A program made the position numbers and the translations under genes. The notes beneath the pieces are model-generated. The model was not told the origin of the DNA, ran no database searches, and saw nothing but the letters and a program-made list of their open reading frames with translations. DNA of 64,000 bases from Brevibacterium epidermidis NBRC 14811 (GTDB lineage Bacteria; Actinomycetota; Actinomycetes; Actinomycetales; Brevibacteriaceae): NCBI RefSeq assembly GCF_001570805.1, contig NZ_BCSJ01000013.1:1-64000 (forward strand). The letters run 5' to 3'. Of the stretch, positions 37,120 to 46,316 are shown piece by piece; the stretch's first letter is position 1, and each line of letters opens with the position of its first letter.

Positions 37120-37361
37120 CAGCCCCGACTCCTTCCGCTCGGAACTGCCTGAATGACAACCATGTGACATGTTCGAATACTGCGATAACGGCGACACGCT
37201 GAAATTGTTACCTCGAGGTGTTTGTCCTGGCCGGGACGGCAGAATAACTTGGAGTTGTTGAATCCCACTGTAGGTTCGCTGGGAAGAGGGCTAGAATGAC
37301 TATGTTCTCGGTCCTTCCAAGCGACCTTCGCTTCCCCCAGGGACTTTAAGGAGGAGTCGGT

Positions 37362-37943
37362 GTGAACCGCTCAAGTCATGAAAGCGTCGACATGACGCCG
37401 ATGCCGTCAGCAGCTCAAGGGCTGCTGTTCGATGATGATCTGCCCGTACTCGATGAAGAGGCCGGCTACCGCGGTCCCACCGTCTGCAAGGTCGTCGGCA
37501 TCAGCTACCGTCGCCTCGACTACTGGGCGCGCACCGACCTGGTGACCCCGTCGATCCGCAATGCGACCGGATCCGGCAGCCAGCGGCTCTACAGCTTCCG
37601 TGACATCCTCGTCCTCAAGATCGTCAAGCGGCTCCTCGACACCGGCGTCGGACTGCAGTCGATCCGCACAGCGGTCGAGCACCTGCGCTCCCGCGGCGTC
37701 GAGGATCTTTCTCAGATCACCCTCATGTCAGATGGCGCCAGCGTCTTCGAGTGCACGTCACCCGATGAGGTCGTCGACCTCCTCCAGGGCGGACAGGGCG
37801 TATTCGGCATCGCCGTCGGTCGCGTCTGGAACGAAGTCGAAGGCACGCTCTCCGAGTTCCCGAGCGAACGGATTCCCGAAGACGACGCGGCGCTCGAGGC
37901 CATGGACGAACTCGCTGCCCGTCGCGCACGCAAGTCCGGCTGA
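37362..37943 (+). CDS. ftsR: MerR-family regulator, FtsR type
   Basis: 193-aa transcription regulator. The N-terminal winged-helix MerR domain starts near residue 35: GYRGPTVCKVVGISYRRLDY, then WARTDLVTPSIRNATGSGSQ and RLYSFRDILVLKIVKRLLDT. The rest (VFECTSPDEVVDLLQGGQGV, FGIAVGRVW) matches the conserved C-terminal part of actinobacterial Rv1828/FtsR proteins, which in Corynebacterium activate ftsZ. No effector-binding cysteine is visible. GTG 37362 has AAGGAGG upstream. Monocistronic, with a strong terminator after it. The family match is made from memory of the homologue and is strong. Confidence 0.87.
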   Translation: MNRSSHESVDMTPMPSAAQGLLFDDDLPVLDEEAGYRGPTVCKVVGISYRRLDYWARTDLVTPSIRNATGSGSQRLYSFRDILVLKIVKRLLDTGVGLQSIRTAVEHLRSRGVEDLSQITLMSDGASVFECTSPDEVVDLLQGGQGVFGIAVGRVWNEVEGTLSEFPSERIPEDDAALEAMDELAARRARKSG

Positions 37944-37969
37944 CAGCCGGCAGAGAACTCACACCACCA

Positions 37970-38010
37970 CCGAGGCGGTCCGCTCAGTTCGAGCGGACCG
38001 CCTCGGTTTT
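37970..38010 (+). terminator. Terminator of ftsR
   Basis: Perfect 16-bp stem CCGAGGCGGTCCGCTC (37970-37985) / GAGCGGACCGCCTCGG (37991-38006), loop AGTTC, followed by TTTT. A textbook intrinsic terminator. Confidence 0.88.
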
Positions 38011-38088
38011 CGTATGGGATCTGATGGATGGCGTCTGCGGCGCATCGATCGTGACATCGACAGCGCGTGATGTTCCTGTGAATGCAGA

Positions 38089-38122
38089 ACTGCCGCCGCG
38101 AAGTCAAGTTCGCGACGGCAGT
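38089..38122 (-). terminator. Hairpin after the parA-like gene
   Basis: ACTGCCGCCGCGAA (38089-38102) pairs with TTCGCGACGGCAGT (38109-38122), 14 positions with one mismatch, loop GTCAAG, 34 bp beyond the stop. Confidence 0.6.
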
Positions 38123-38155
38123 CGAATTGCTGCTGGGGGAGCGGCGTCTAGAGAC

Positions 38156-39001
38156 TCACTTCTTCTCGGACTGCTGCGCACCGTTCTTCGCCGGGGCGGC
38201 GCCACGCCGACCGCGGATGTTCTCCGAACGCAGTGCGCGTTCGAGAAGAGCATCGAAGGAGCCGGCGACGTCCTCGGCGGGCTTGCCGGGCCAGGAATGG
38301 ATCGGGCGTGCCGATCCCTGAGCCTGCTGCAGGACCGCACGTTCGGCCAGAGGCGGATTGAGCACGAGCGGACCGAACATCTCACGCATCTCCTGGATGC
38401 GATAGTCATGCTCGGTCGAACCGGCACGCACACGGTTGACGACCAGGCCGAGAGGCTGCAGGTCGGCGGCGCCACGCTGCCGCAGCTCATCCGTCGCGCG
38501 CAGCGCACGGTCGGCAGCCGCGACGGAGAACAGGCTGGGCTCGGTCACTACTGCGACTCGGTTGCTCGCCGTCCACGCCGTGCGGGTCAGACCGTTGAGG
38601 CTGGGCGGACAGTCGATGAGGACGAGCCGGTAGCCTTTGGCGATCCGAGTGAGGGCATCTTGGAGCCGGCGCAGATAGCGCTCGGACAGCGAAGGCCGAT
38701 CGAATTCTGCGGCACGCGGAGAACCGGAGATCACATCGAGGTGGCCGAGCCTGTCGCCGACCCACCCGGACGGGATGATCGCCTCGGACAGGATCTTCTG
38801 GGACTTCGGAGCAGCGAGCACATCGGCGATGTCGACACGCGTCGAGGTCGGCACATCAAGGCCGGTCGACGAGTCCGCCTGCGGGTCCATGTCGACGACC
38901 AGGGTGGGAATCCCCCTGTTGTAGGCCGCCGAGGCCAGACCGAGCGTCACGGATGTCTTACCGACTCCGCCTTTGAGGCTGCTGATACTTAGGACAAGCA
39001 C
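38156..39001 (-). CDS. Orphan ParA-family ATPase
   Basis: 281-aa Walker-type ATPase of the ParA/MinD superfamily. Deviant Walker A is SLKGGVGKTSVTLGLA (residues 8-23), switch I is VVDMDPQADSSTGLD, Walker B is YRLVLIDCPPSLNG. No ParB or parS sequence is nearby, so it is not the chromosome-partition ParA; actinobacteria carry an additional ParA-like protein near the division/pyruvate carboxylase region (PldP-like), which this may be. The C-terminal 25 residues are a basic disordered tail. Start GTG 39001 directly abuts AGGAGG with no spacer, and there is no other in-frame start between it and the upstream TAA, so translation may be weak. Divergent from pyc. Confidence 0.85.
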   Translation of the reverse strand: MLVLSISSLKGGVGKTSVTLGLASAAYNRGIPTLVVDMDPQADSSTGLDVPTSTRVDIADVLAAPKSQKILSEAIIPSGWVGDRLGHLDVISGSPRAAEFDRPSLSERYLRRLQDALTRIAKGYRLVLIDCPPSLNGLTRTAWTASNRVAVVTEPSLFSVAAADRALRATDELRQRGAADLQPLGLVVNRVRAGSTEHDYRIQEMREMFGPLVLNPPLAERAVLQQAQGSARPIHSWPGKPAEDVAGSFDALLERALRSENIRGRRGAAPAKNGAQQSEKK

Positions 39002-39177
39002 CCTCCTACGTTAACGTATCGGCGGCTGCCGAGCCGTGCCGACCACGCCGAGACTCACGTCTCAGTCCAAAGTGACCCCCCGGTCGCAGAGGTGTTCCAG
39101 GTCACTGAGTAGAGTATGTTTCCGACAGCTTGTCGAACAGTCGCCCAGTGCGGCCGATACAGAAGTGAGAGACACCT

Positions 39178-42100
39178 ATGTTCTCTAAAGTTCTCGTGGC
39201 CAACCGCGGAGAGATCGCCGTCCGTGCGTTCCGTGCCGCCTATGAGCTCGGAGCCTCCACAGTCGCAGTCTTCCCCTATGAGGACCGCAATTCCGAACAC
39301 CGCATGAAGGCTGACGAAGCCTACATGATCGGTGAAGAGGGTCACCCTGTCCGCGCCTACCTCAGCGTCGAAGAGATGCTGCGGGTGGCGAAGGAAGCAG
39401 GCGCCGACGCCATCTACCCCGGCTACGGCTTCCTCTCCGAGAACCCCGATCTGGCACGCGCCTGTGCCGAAGCCGGAATCACCTTCATCGGCCCGAAGGC
39501 CGATGTGCTCGAACTGGCCGGAAACAAGGTCCAGGCACTGGGCGCCGCACGCAATGCCGGCATCCCCGTGCTCGACTCCACCCGTCCTTCGGCCGATATC
39601 GCCCAGCTGCTCGCCGATGCCGAATCGATGGAATACCCCCTCTTCGTCAAGGCAGTCGCCGGCGGCGGCGGACGCGGAATGCGCCGCGTGGCACAGGCCT
39701 CGGATCTCGAGGACGCCCTCAAGGCCGCCATGCGTGAAGCCGAAGGCGCCTTCGGCGATCCCACGGTCTTCATCGAGCAGGCCGTGCAGCGCCCCCGCCA
39801 CATCGAGGTCCAGATCCTGGCCGACAACGACTCGAACGCGATCCACCTGTTCGAACGTGACTGCTCGGTGCAGCGCCGGCACCAGAAGGTCGTCGAGATC
39901 GCTCCGGCCCCGAACCTCGAGCCCGAGATCGCGGCCGCCCTGCACGCAGACGCCCTGAAGTTCGCGAAGGCCCTGGGCTACCAGAACGCCGGCACCGTGG
40001 AGTTCCTCCTCGAAACCGACGGTCCGCGCGCCGGAAAGCACGTGTTCATCGAGATGAACCCGCGCGTCCAGGTCGAGCACACCGTCACCGAAGAGATCAC
40101 CGACGTCGACATCGTGGCCTCCCAGATGCGCATCGCCGCCGGGGAGAGCCTCGAGGAGATCGGCCTGCGCCAGGAGGAGATGCGCATCAAGGGCGCCGCT
40201 CTGCAGTGCCGCATCACCACCGAGGATCCCGCGAACTCCTTCCGTCCCGATACGGGAACCATCACCGCCTACCGCTCTGCCGGTGGTGCAGGCGTGCGCC
40301 TCGACGGTGGAACCGTCCATGCCGGTGCCGCCGTCAGCCCCCACTTCGACTCGATGCTCGTGAAGCTGTCCTGCCGCGGCCGTGACTTCGCTCAGGCCGT
40401 CGGCCGTGCCAAGCGCGCGCTGGCGGAGTTCCGGATCCGCGGCGTGTCCTCGAACATCGGATTCCTGCAGGCCGTCCTCGACGATCCCGCATTCGTCGCC
40501 GGTGACCTGTCCACGTCCTTCATCGAAGAGCGCCCGCAGCTCTTCGATGCGCGTGTGAGCGCCGACCGCGGCTCGAAGCTGCTCGACTACCTCGCCGATG
40601 TCACGGTCAACCGTCCTCACGGCGAACCCGGTCTGCGCATCCGACCCGGCGACAAGCTGCCGAGCATCGACCTCTCCGCGGCTCCTGCTCCGGGCAGCCG
40701 TGACCGCCTCGCTGAGCTCGGCCCCGAGGGCTTCGCTCGCGCGCTGCGCGAACAGACCGCTCTGGCCGTCACCGACACGACGTTCCGTGATGCCCACCAG
40801 TCGCTGCTCGCGACCCGTGTGCGCACTCGTGACCTGCTGGCCGTCGCCGGCCACGTGTCCCGGATGACGCCGGAGCTGCTGAGCATCGAGGCCTGGGGCG
40901 GTGCCACCTACGATGTGGCCCTGCGGTTCCTCGGTGAGGATCCCTGGGAGCGTCTCGAGGCCCTGCGCGAAGCGGTGCCCAACATCAACCTGCAGATGCT
41001 CCTGCGCGGACGCAACACCGTTGGCTACACCCCGTACCCGACAGAGGTCACCGACGCCTTCGTCGATGAGGCCGCTCGCACAGGCATCGACATCTTCCGC
41101 ATCTTCGACGCCCTCAACGACGTCGAGCAGATGCGCCCGGCGATCGAAGCCGTGCGCGGTACGAACACCTCGGTGGCCGAGGTGGCTCTGTGCTACACCT
41201 CTGACATCCTCGATCCGCGGGAAGAGCTCTACACGCTCGACTACTACCTGCGCCTGGCCGAGCAGATCGTCAATGCAGGTGCCCATGTGCTCGCCATCAA
41301 GGACATGGCCGGACTGCTGCGTCCCGCCGCCACGGCCAAGCTCGTGACGGCCCTGCGGGAGAACTTCGACCTGCCCGTCCACGTCCATACGCACGACACT
41401 GCGGGCGGACAGCTGGCCACCCTGTACGCTGCTGCTTCTGCCGGTGCCGATGCTGTCGATGCCGCCTCGGCGGCCATGGCCGGAACCACGAGCCAGCCGA
41501 GCCTCTCCGCACTCGTCGCCGCCTTCGAGAACACCGAACGCGACACGGGCATCAGCCTCGATGCCGTCAGCGACCTCGAGCCCTACTGGGAATCCGTGCG
41601 CAAACTCTACGCACCCTTCGAGTCCGGGCTCGCCGGACCGACCGGTCGCGTCTACCGCCACGAGATCCCGGGCGGTCAGCTGTCGAACCTGCGCCAGCAG
41701 GCCGTGGCACTGGGCCTGGGGGAGCGGTTCGAAGACATCGAGAAGATGTACGCGGCCGCCGATTCGATCCTCGGCCACCTCGTCAAGGTCACCCCGTCGT
41801 CGAAGGTCGTCGGCGATCTGGCGCTTCACCTCGTCGGTGCCGGAGTTGCACCGGAGGAGTTCGCTGAGAACCCGGACAAGTTCGACATTCCGGATTCCGT
41901 CATCGGATTCCTCAACGGCGACCTCGGTGATCCTCCGGGTGGATGGCCCGAGCCGTTCCGCACGAAGGCTCTGGCCGGTCGCTCCGCCAAGCCGCTCGTC
42001 GAACACCTCGAACCTGCGGATGCACAGGCCCTGGAGACCCCGGGCCGGGACCGCAAGGACAAGCTCAACGAGCTGCTGTTCCCCGGACCGACGAAGGAAT

Positions 42101-42579
42101 TCCTGGCGATGCGCTCGAACTTCGGAGACCTCTCCGTCGTCGAGACCTCCGAGTACCTCTACGGACTCACCGGCGGCGAAGAGCATGCCGTCGAACTCGC
42201 CAAGGGCAAGAACCTGCTCATCGGCGTTCAGGCCATCGGCGGAACCGACGAGCGCGGCATGCGTTCGGTCATGTTCACCCTCAACGGTCAGCTGCGTCCC
42301 CTGCAGGTGCGTGACCGGTCCGTCGAAAGCGAAGTCAAGACGGCAGAGAAGGCTGATCCGAACAACCGCGGCCATGTCGGCAGCCCGTTCGCCGGCGTCG
42401 TGACCATGCAGGTCAACGAGGGCGACAAGGTCGAGGCCGGCGACACCGTCGCCACGATCGAAGCCATGAAGATGGAAGCGACGATCACCACGCAGACGGC
42501 AGGCACCGTCTCCCGTGTGGCCATTGCCGACGTCCAGCAGCTCGAAGGCGGAGACCTCGTCGTGGTGATCGATGCCTGA
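39178..42579 (+). CDS. pyc: Pyruvate carboxylase
   Basis: 1133-aa biotin enzyme converting pyruvate and bicarbonate to oxaloacetate with ATP. Domain order: biotin carboxylase (1-450; start MFSKVLVANRGEIAVRAFR, ATP-grasp loop VAGGGGRGMRRV), carboxyltransferase (about 530-800; DTTFRDAHQSLLATRVR and the metal-site segment VHVHTHDTAGGQLATL), tetramerisation region, and the C-terminal biotinyl domain with biotin lysine K1098 in EAMKMEATI. ATG 39178 is the start. The def gene starts 8 bp inside its 3' end. Anaplerotic role; key in Corynebacteriales and Micrococcales. Confidence 0.98.
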   Translation: MFSKVLVANRGEIAVRAFRAAYELGASTVAVFPYEDRNSEHRMKADEAYMIGEEGHPVRAYLSVEEMLRVAKEAGADAIYPGYGFLSENPDLARACAEAGITFIGPKADVLELAGNKVQALGAARNAGIPVLDSTRPSADIAQLLADAESMEYPLFVKAVAGGGGRGMRRVAQASDLEDALKAAMREAEGAFGDPTVFIEQAVQRPRHIEVQILADNDSNAIHLFERDCSVQRRHQKVVEIAPAPNLEPEIAAALHADALKFAKALGYQNAGTVEFLLETDGPRAGKHVFIEMNPRVQVEHTVTEEITDVDIVASQMRIAAGESLEEIGLRQEEMRIKGAALQCRITTEDPANSFRPDTGTITAYRSAGGAGVRLDGGTVHAGAAVSPHFDSMLVKLSCRGRDFAQAVGRAKRALAEFRIRGVSSNIGFLQAVLDDPAFVAGDLSTSFIEERPQLFDARVSADRGSKLLDYLADVTVNRPHGEPGLRIRPGDKLPSIDLSAAPAPGSRDRLAELGPEGFARALREQTALAVTDTTFRDAHQSLLATRVRTRDLLAVAGHVSRMTPELLSIEAWGGATYDVALRFLGEDPWERLEALREAVPNINLQMLLRGRNTVGYTPYPTEVTDAFVDEAARTGIDIFRIFDALNDVEQMRPAIEAVRGTNTSVAEVALCYTSDILDPREELYTLDYYLRLAEQIVNAGAHVLAIKDMAGLLRPAATAKLVTALRENFDLPVHVHTHDTAGGQLATLYAAASAGADAVDAASAAMAGTTSQPSLSALVAAFENTERDTGISLDAVSDLEPYWESVRKLYAPFESGLAGPTGRVYRHEIPGGQLSNLRQQAVALGLGERFEDIEKMYAAADSILGHLVKVTPSSKVVGDLALHLVGAGVAPEEFAENPDKFDIPDSVIGFLNGDLGDPPGGWPEPFRTKALAGRSAKPLVEHLEPADAQALETPGRDRKDKLNELLFPGPTKEFLAMRSNFGDLSVVETSEYLYGLTGGEEHAVELAKGKNLLIGVQAIGGTDERGMRSVMFTLNGQLRPLQVRDRSVESEVKTAEKADPNNRGHVGSPFAGVVTMQVNEGDKVEAGDTVATIEAMKMEATITTQTAGTVSRVAIADVQQLEGGDLVVVIDA

Positions 42580-43078
42580 ACGCGAGATCCGGCTGTGGGG
42601 CGACCCCGTGCTGCGCAGCCAGTGTGAGCCGGTGACTGTCTTCGACGAAAACGTCGAAGCGCTGGCCGCCGACCTCGTCGACACCGCACGGCCCGAGGGC
42701 CGTGCGGCCGTCGCCGCCCCGCAGATCGGCGTCGGTCTGCGGGCCTTCGGCTATGACCTCGATGGTCGCACCGGCTATGTCATCAATCCGGAGATCGTCG
42801 AGCTCGGCGGGGAGCTGCGCGATATCGAAGAAGGCTGTCTCTCCGTTCCCGGACTGTTCTTCCCCACCCCGCGCTATGAGTTCGCTCGGGTGCGCGGGGT
42901 GGATGCGAAGAATCAGCCAATCGAAATCGAAGGCACGGAAGTCTTCGCTCAGATGCTTCAGCACGAGGTGGGCCACCTCGACGGGCAGGTCTACATCCAG
43001 ACCCTGCCCGCAGAGCGCCGGCGGGAAGCCATGAAGGCGATCCGCTCGGCGGACTGGTTCCTTGCACGCATGTCCTGA
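42572..43078 (+). CDS. def: Peptide deformylase
   Basis: 168-aa metalloprotease removing the N-formyl group of new proteins. The three motifs are AAVAAPQIGVG, EGCLSVPG with ligand C89, and QHEVGHLDGQ with H131, E132, H135. The ATG at 42572 lies inside pyc (8-bp overlap including the pyc stop), so it is coupled to pyc translation. The first residues MPEREIRLWGDPVL read like a genuine deformylase N-terminus. Possibly one of two deformylases in the genome. Confidence 0.95.
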   Translation: MPEREIRLWGDPVLRSQCEPVTVFDENVEALAADLVDTARPEGRAAVAAPQIGVGLRAFGYDLDGRTGYVINPEIVELGGELRDIEEGCLSVPGLFFPTPRYEFARVRGVDAKNQPIEIEGTEVFAQMLQHEVGHLDGQVYIQTLPAERRREAMKAIRSADWFLARMS

Positions 43079-43144
43079 GCACATCGATTCGCTTACCGTC
43101 GACTCGCACACCGTCGACCAATTCGACTAAGAAGGAGAAAGTTT

Positions 43145-43999
43145 ATGAGCATCCAGCGCACAGCCGTCATCGGCAGCGGACTCATGGGAGCCGGAATCGC
43201 CGAGGTGCTGGCGAAGTCCGGTCTCGACGTCATCGTCCGTGAGATCAATGAGGAGGCATCGGCCGCCGGTCGTGCTCGCATCGAGAAGTCCCTGGCTCGC
43301 GCCGTGGACAAGGGCAAGCTCGATGCCGCTGCCCGCGACGAGGCCCTGGGCCGGCTGCGGTTCACCACCGATATCAATGATCTCGCCGACTGCCAGCTCG
43401 TCATCGAAGCAGCAAGTGAGAACGAAGACATCAAGAAGTCGATCTTCGCCGAACTCGACAAGGTCGTCACCGACCCGGAGACGATCCTCGCTTCGAACAC
43501 GTCATCGATGCCGATCATCCGCTTCGCCCAGTCGACCTCGCGTCCCGAACGCGTGCTCGGCGTCCATTTCTTCAACCCGGCACCCGTGCAGCCGCTGGTG
43601 GAGATCGTCTCCTCGATCCTCACCGCCGAGGATGTCCGCGACACCGTGACCACGTTCGTCGCCGATGTGCTCGGCAAGAACCCGATCCAGGCCGATGACC
43701 GGCCCGGCTTCATCGTCAACGCCCTGCTCATCCCGTACCTGCTCAGCGCGGTCAGGATGCTCGAGTCCGGGTTCGCGACAAAGGAGGACATCGACGCAGG
43801 CATGGTGGGCGGCTGCGCGCACCCGATGGGCCCGATCAAGCTCGCCGACCTCGTCGGACTCGACACCTGCCTCTATGCCGCGCAGAGCATGTATGAGGAG
43901 ACCGGCGATCCGGCCGCGAAGCCGCCGATCCTGCTCTCTCGCATGGTCGATGCCGGACTGCTCGGTGTGAAGTCCGGACGCGGCTTCTACGAATACTGA
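43145..43999 (+). CDS. 3-hydroxybutyryl-CoA dehydrogenase
   Basis: 284-aa NAD(P)-dependent 3-hydroxyacyl-CoA dehydrogenase, PaaH/FadB2/Hbd type. The N-terminal Rossmann domain begins with AVIGSGLMGAGIAEVLA, followed by LVIEAASENEDIKKSIF, LASNTSSMPIIRFA and the catalytic-histidine segment VLGVHFFNPAPVQPLVE. The C-terminal helical domain carries DRPGFIVNALLIPYL, and the end LLGVKSGRGFYEY is typical. AAGGAG precedes the ATG. A strong bidirectional terminator follows. Probably beta-oxidation or short-chain acyl metabolism; the operon partner is missing, so no more can be said. Confidence 0.93.
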   Translation: MSIQRTAVIGSGLMGAGIAEVLAKSGLDVIVREINEEASAAGRARIEKSLARAVDKGKLDAAARDEALGRLRFTTDINDLADCQLVIEAASENEDIKKSIFAELDKVVTDPETILASNTSSMPIIRFAQSTSRPERVLGVHFFNPAPVQPLVEIVSSILTAEDVRDTVTTFVADVLGKNPIQADDRPGFIVNALLIPYLLSAVRMLESGFATKEDIDAGMVGGCAHPMGPIKLADLVGLDTCLYAAQSMYEETGDPAAKPPILLSRMVDAGLLGVKSGRGFYEY

Positions 44000-44018
44000 G
44001 TCGAATCACCCGGATAAG

Positions 44019-44058
44019 ACAGGTCCGCCCCGAACCGAATGGTTCGGGGCGGACCTGT
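44019..44058. terminator. Bidirectional terminator
   Basis: Perfect 18-bp stem from 44019-44036 to 44041-44058 (core AGGTCCGCCCCGAACC / GGTTCGGGGCGGACCT), loop GAAT, then TTTCC. Lies between convergent genes. Confidence 0.85.
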
Positions 44059-44084
44059 TTCCGTCTGCAGACTCTGCTCGGAGA

Positions 44085-45344
44085 TCAGCCGGCCAGCAGC
44101 TTCTCATAGCTGGCCAGCCGGACGCAGGCCACGAGCCCCTTGGCCGCGAGTTCGACCTCATTAAGGGTCGGCATCGTCGGGGCGATGCGGATGACGTTGT
44201 TGTGCGGGTCGAGCCCGTACGGATGAGTGGCTCCGGCAGGTGTGAGCTTCACTCCGGCCTCACCGGCGAGTTTGACCACCCGATCGGCGATGCCCTCCAT
44301 CGTCGTCAGAGTGATGAAGTAGCCGCCGTCCGGTGAGGTCCACTGTGCGAGTTCGTCTGCTCCGAGTCCGACCTCCAGCGCCGTGAGCACGGCCTCGAAC
44401 TTCGGAGCGATGATCTCAGCGTGCTTGCGCATATGAGCTTCGACACCGGCGGAATCGGAGAAGAACCGGACATGTCGCAGCTGGTTGATCTTGTCCGGAC
44501 CGATCGCGACATTTCCGAGGTTCGCTCGCATCCAGTCGACCGTGGCCGGGCCGCCGGCGAAGAACGAGACTCCGGCGCCCGCATGAGTGATCTTCGATGT
44601 CGAGGCGAAGATCCATGCTCGTTCGGGATGACCCGCCTCGGCGCACAGGCTGAGGATGTCGAGATTGTTCGGATGGTCCTCACGCAGGTGGTGGACTCCG
44701 TAGGCGTTGTCCCACAGTAGGGTGAAGTCGGGTGCCGCCGTCGGCATGGCCGCGAGTTCCCGCGCCCTCGCCTCGGTGATGGTGATCCCGGTCGGATTGG
44801 AGTACATCGGGACCAGCCACATGCCCTTGACCGCCGGATCTTCGGCGAGGCGCTGAGCCTCGGAGATGATCGGACCTTCGTCGTCCATCGGGATCGTCAG
44901 CAGTTCGAAGCCGAGCGATTCGGCCAGAGTGAAATGACGGTCGTAGCCGGGCACGGGGCACAGCAGCTTGTGCGGGCCCTGGCCCCAAGGGCGGTCATCG
45001 ATTGCTGTTCCGTGCATGAGCGCGAAGGTCAGTGCTTGGGCCATGAATGTCAGCGAGGCGTTGCCACCGGCCAGCAGCTGTTCGGCCGGCACCTTGAGCA
45101 GTGGGGCGAAGATCTCGCGCAGTTCGATGAGACCGTCGAGACCGCCGTAGTTACGGGTGTCGACTCCGCCGGGGCTGAAGCAGTCGTCGTCGCTGACCGC
45201 GGTGAGCAGATCCGCAGCGAGGTCGAGCTGTTCGGGGGCGGGCTTGCCTCGAGTGATATCGAGGGCGAGGCCGCGGGAGGCGAATTCCTCGTAGGCGGCG
45301 GAGGCCTCATCCAGTTTGGACTGGAGATCGGACGGTGCGGACAT
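44085..45344 (-). CDS. Aminotransferase class I/II, AspT-like
   Basis: 419-aa PLP enzyme. The N-terminal region includes LALDITRGKPAPEQLDLAAD and GVDTRNYGGLDGLIELREIF; the PLP lysine is in FASTSKITHAGAGVSFF; the C-terminal part holds GYFITLTTMEGIADRV and the conserved arginine in NNVIRIAPTMPTLNE. The group of actinobacterial aspartate aminotransferases (AspT of Corynebacterium, Asp_aminotransf type) fits this pattern better than the MocR or TyrB types. Aspartate synthesis would use the oxaloacetate made by the nearby pyruvate carboxylase. Divergent from the methyltransferase gene. Confidence 0.85.
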   Translation of the reverse strand: MSAPSDLQSKLDEASAAYEEFASRGLALDITRGKPAPEQLDLAADLLTAVSDDDCFSPGGVDTRNYGGLDGLIELREIFAPLLKVPAEQLLAGGNASLTFMAQALTFALMHGTAIDDRPWGQGPHKLLCPVPGYDRHFTLAESLGFELLTIPMDDEGPIISEAQRLAEDPAVKGMWLVPMYSNPTGITITEARARELAAMPTAAPDFTLLWDNAYGVHHLREDHPNNLDILSLCAEAGHPERAWIFASTSKITHAGAGVSFFAGGPATVDWMRANLGNVAIGPDKINQLRHVRFFSDSAGVEAHMRKHAEIIAPKFEAVLTALEVGLGADELAQWTSPDGGYFITLTTMEGIADRVVKLAGEAGVKLTPAGATHPYGLDPHNNVIRIAPTMPTLNEVELAAKGLVACVRLASYEKLLAG

Positions 45345-45474
45345 ACTGACTCCTCAGGGCTGGGAACGGGCCGTTGACTCCATCCTATCGACTCGCCGAA
45401 TGCCGACGACGCTAGAGTGGTCTGCAGCGGTCGCGGCGACGACCGGTGCAGTCTCGGTGAAAGGCAGACTTTAA

Positions 45475-46209
45475 ATGGTGCGACCACGCGCGCAGGCCGC
45501 CCACGGACGCAGTTTCGGTGCCCAGGCCGGAGTCTACGACGAGGTGCGTCCCGGTTATCCCGATGCGGCCCTCGCCTTGGCACTGACGGGGTGGGACCGG
45601 CAATGGTCCGATCTGCGAGTGTGCGACCTCGGCGCGGGAACCGGGATCCTCAGCCGCCGACTGCACGCTCTGGGCACCGAACTCGTCGCTGTTGATCCCG
45701 ACGCTGTCGCCCTCGAACGCAATCCTGCTCCCACGGTGGTCGGCACCGCTGAGGACACCGGCATGGAGGCGGAGAGCGTCGACCTCGTCACCGTCGCTCA
45801 GGCCTGGCATTGGTTCGACGAACCGAGAGCCGCCGCCGAGGTGGCCCGCGTCCTCAAACCCGGAGGCCGGCTCCTCATCCTCATCAACCAACTCGATGTC
45901 CGCGTCGACTGGGTGCTGCGTCTGAGTCGGATCATGCACGCCGGCGACGTGTACCGCCCGCAGTACCGGCCCGACCCCGGAGCCGGGCTGACTCTCATCG
46001 ATCATCGGCTCGTCGAATTCACCACCGAACTGTCCGTCGACGGCATCGTCGACTTGGCGCGGACGCGTTCCTATTGGCTGCGCTCCAATGAGAAGACGCG
46101 GGCCAGAGTCGAATCGAATCTGCGGGAATATCTGAGTGTCGAACATCCGATTCCGGACACGGTGCACCTGCCGTATATGTGCTTGGCCTATCTCCTCGAG
46201 CGGCGCTGA
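45475..46209 (+). CDS. Class I SAM-dependent methyltransferase
   Basis: 244-aa methyltransferase of the UbiE/Methyltransf_11 class. Motif I is VCDLGAGTGILSRRL near residue 49, the acidic end of strand 2 is LVAVDPDAVALE, then SVDLVTVAQAWHWFDEPRAA (the WHWF is typical of a group with unknown substrates) and motif post-III VLKPGGRLLILINQ. ATG 45475 has AAAGG about 11 nt upstream. Substrate unknown. Followed by a hairpin. Confidence 0.85.
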   Translation: MVRPRAQAAHGRSFGAQAGVYDEVRPGYPDAALALALTGWDRQWSDLRVCDLGAGTGILSRRLHALGTELVAVDPDAVALERNPAPTVVGTAEDTGMEAESVDLVTVAQAWHWFDEPRAAAEVARVLKPGGRLLILINQLDVRVDWVLRLSRIMHAGDVYRPQYRPDPGAGLTLIDHRLVEFTTELSVDGIVDLARTRSYWLRSNEKTRARVESNLREYLSVEHPIPDTVHLPYMCLAYLLERR

Positions 46210-46217
46210 ACGAACGA

Positions 46218-46250
46218 AGCGGGCCGCACCCTTTTCGGGTGCGGCCCGCT
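46218..46250. terminator. Hairpin between methyltransferase and hsp20 genes
   Basis: Perfect 14-bp stem AGCGGGCCGCACCC (46218-46231) / GGGTGCGGCCCGCT (46237-46250), loop TTTTC. Serves convergent genes. Confidence 0.75.
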
Positions 46251-46316
46251 GTCAGCATCTGAGGATCGGAGTCCGATCCTCAGTGCGCTCAGTTTCGCTG
46301 TGACTCAGCGCCAGAT

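Noticed and set aside
39055..42684. 1209-codon open frame opposite pyc
   Set aside because: It is the antisense of a fully supported gene. High GC third positions create long reverse frames; there is no ribosome site and no recognisable domain.
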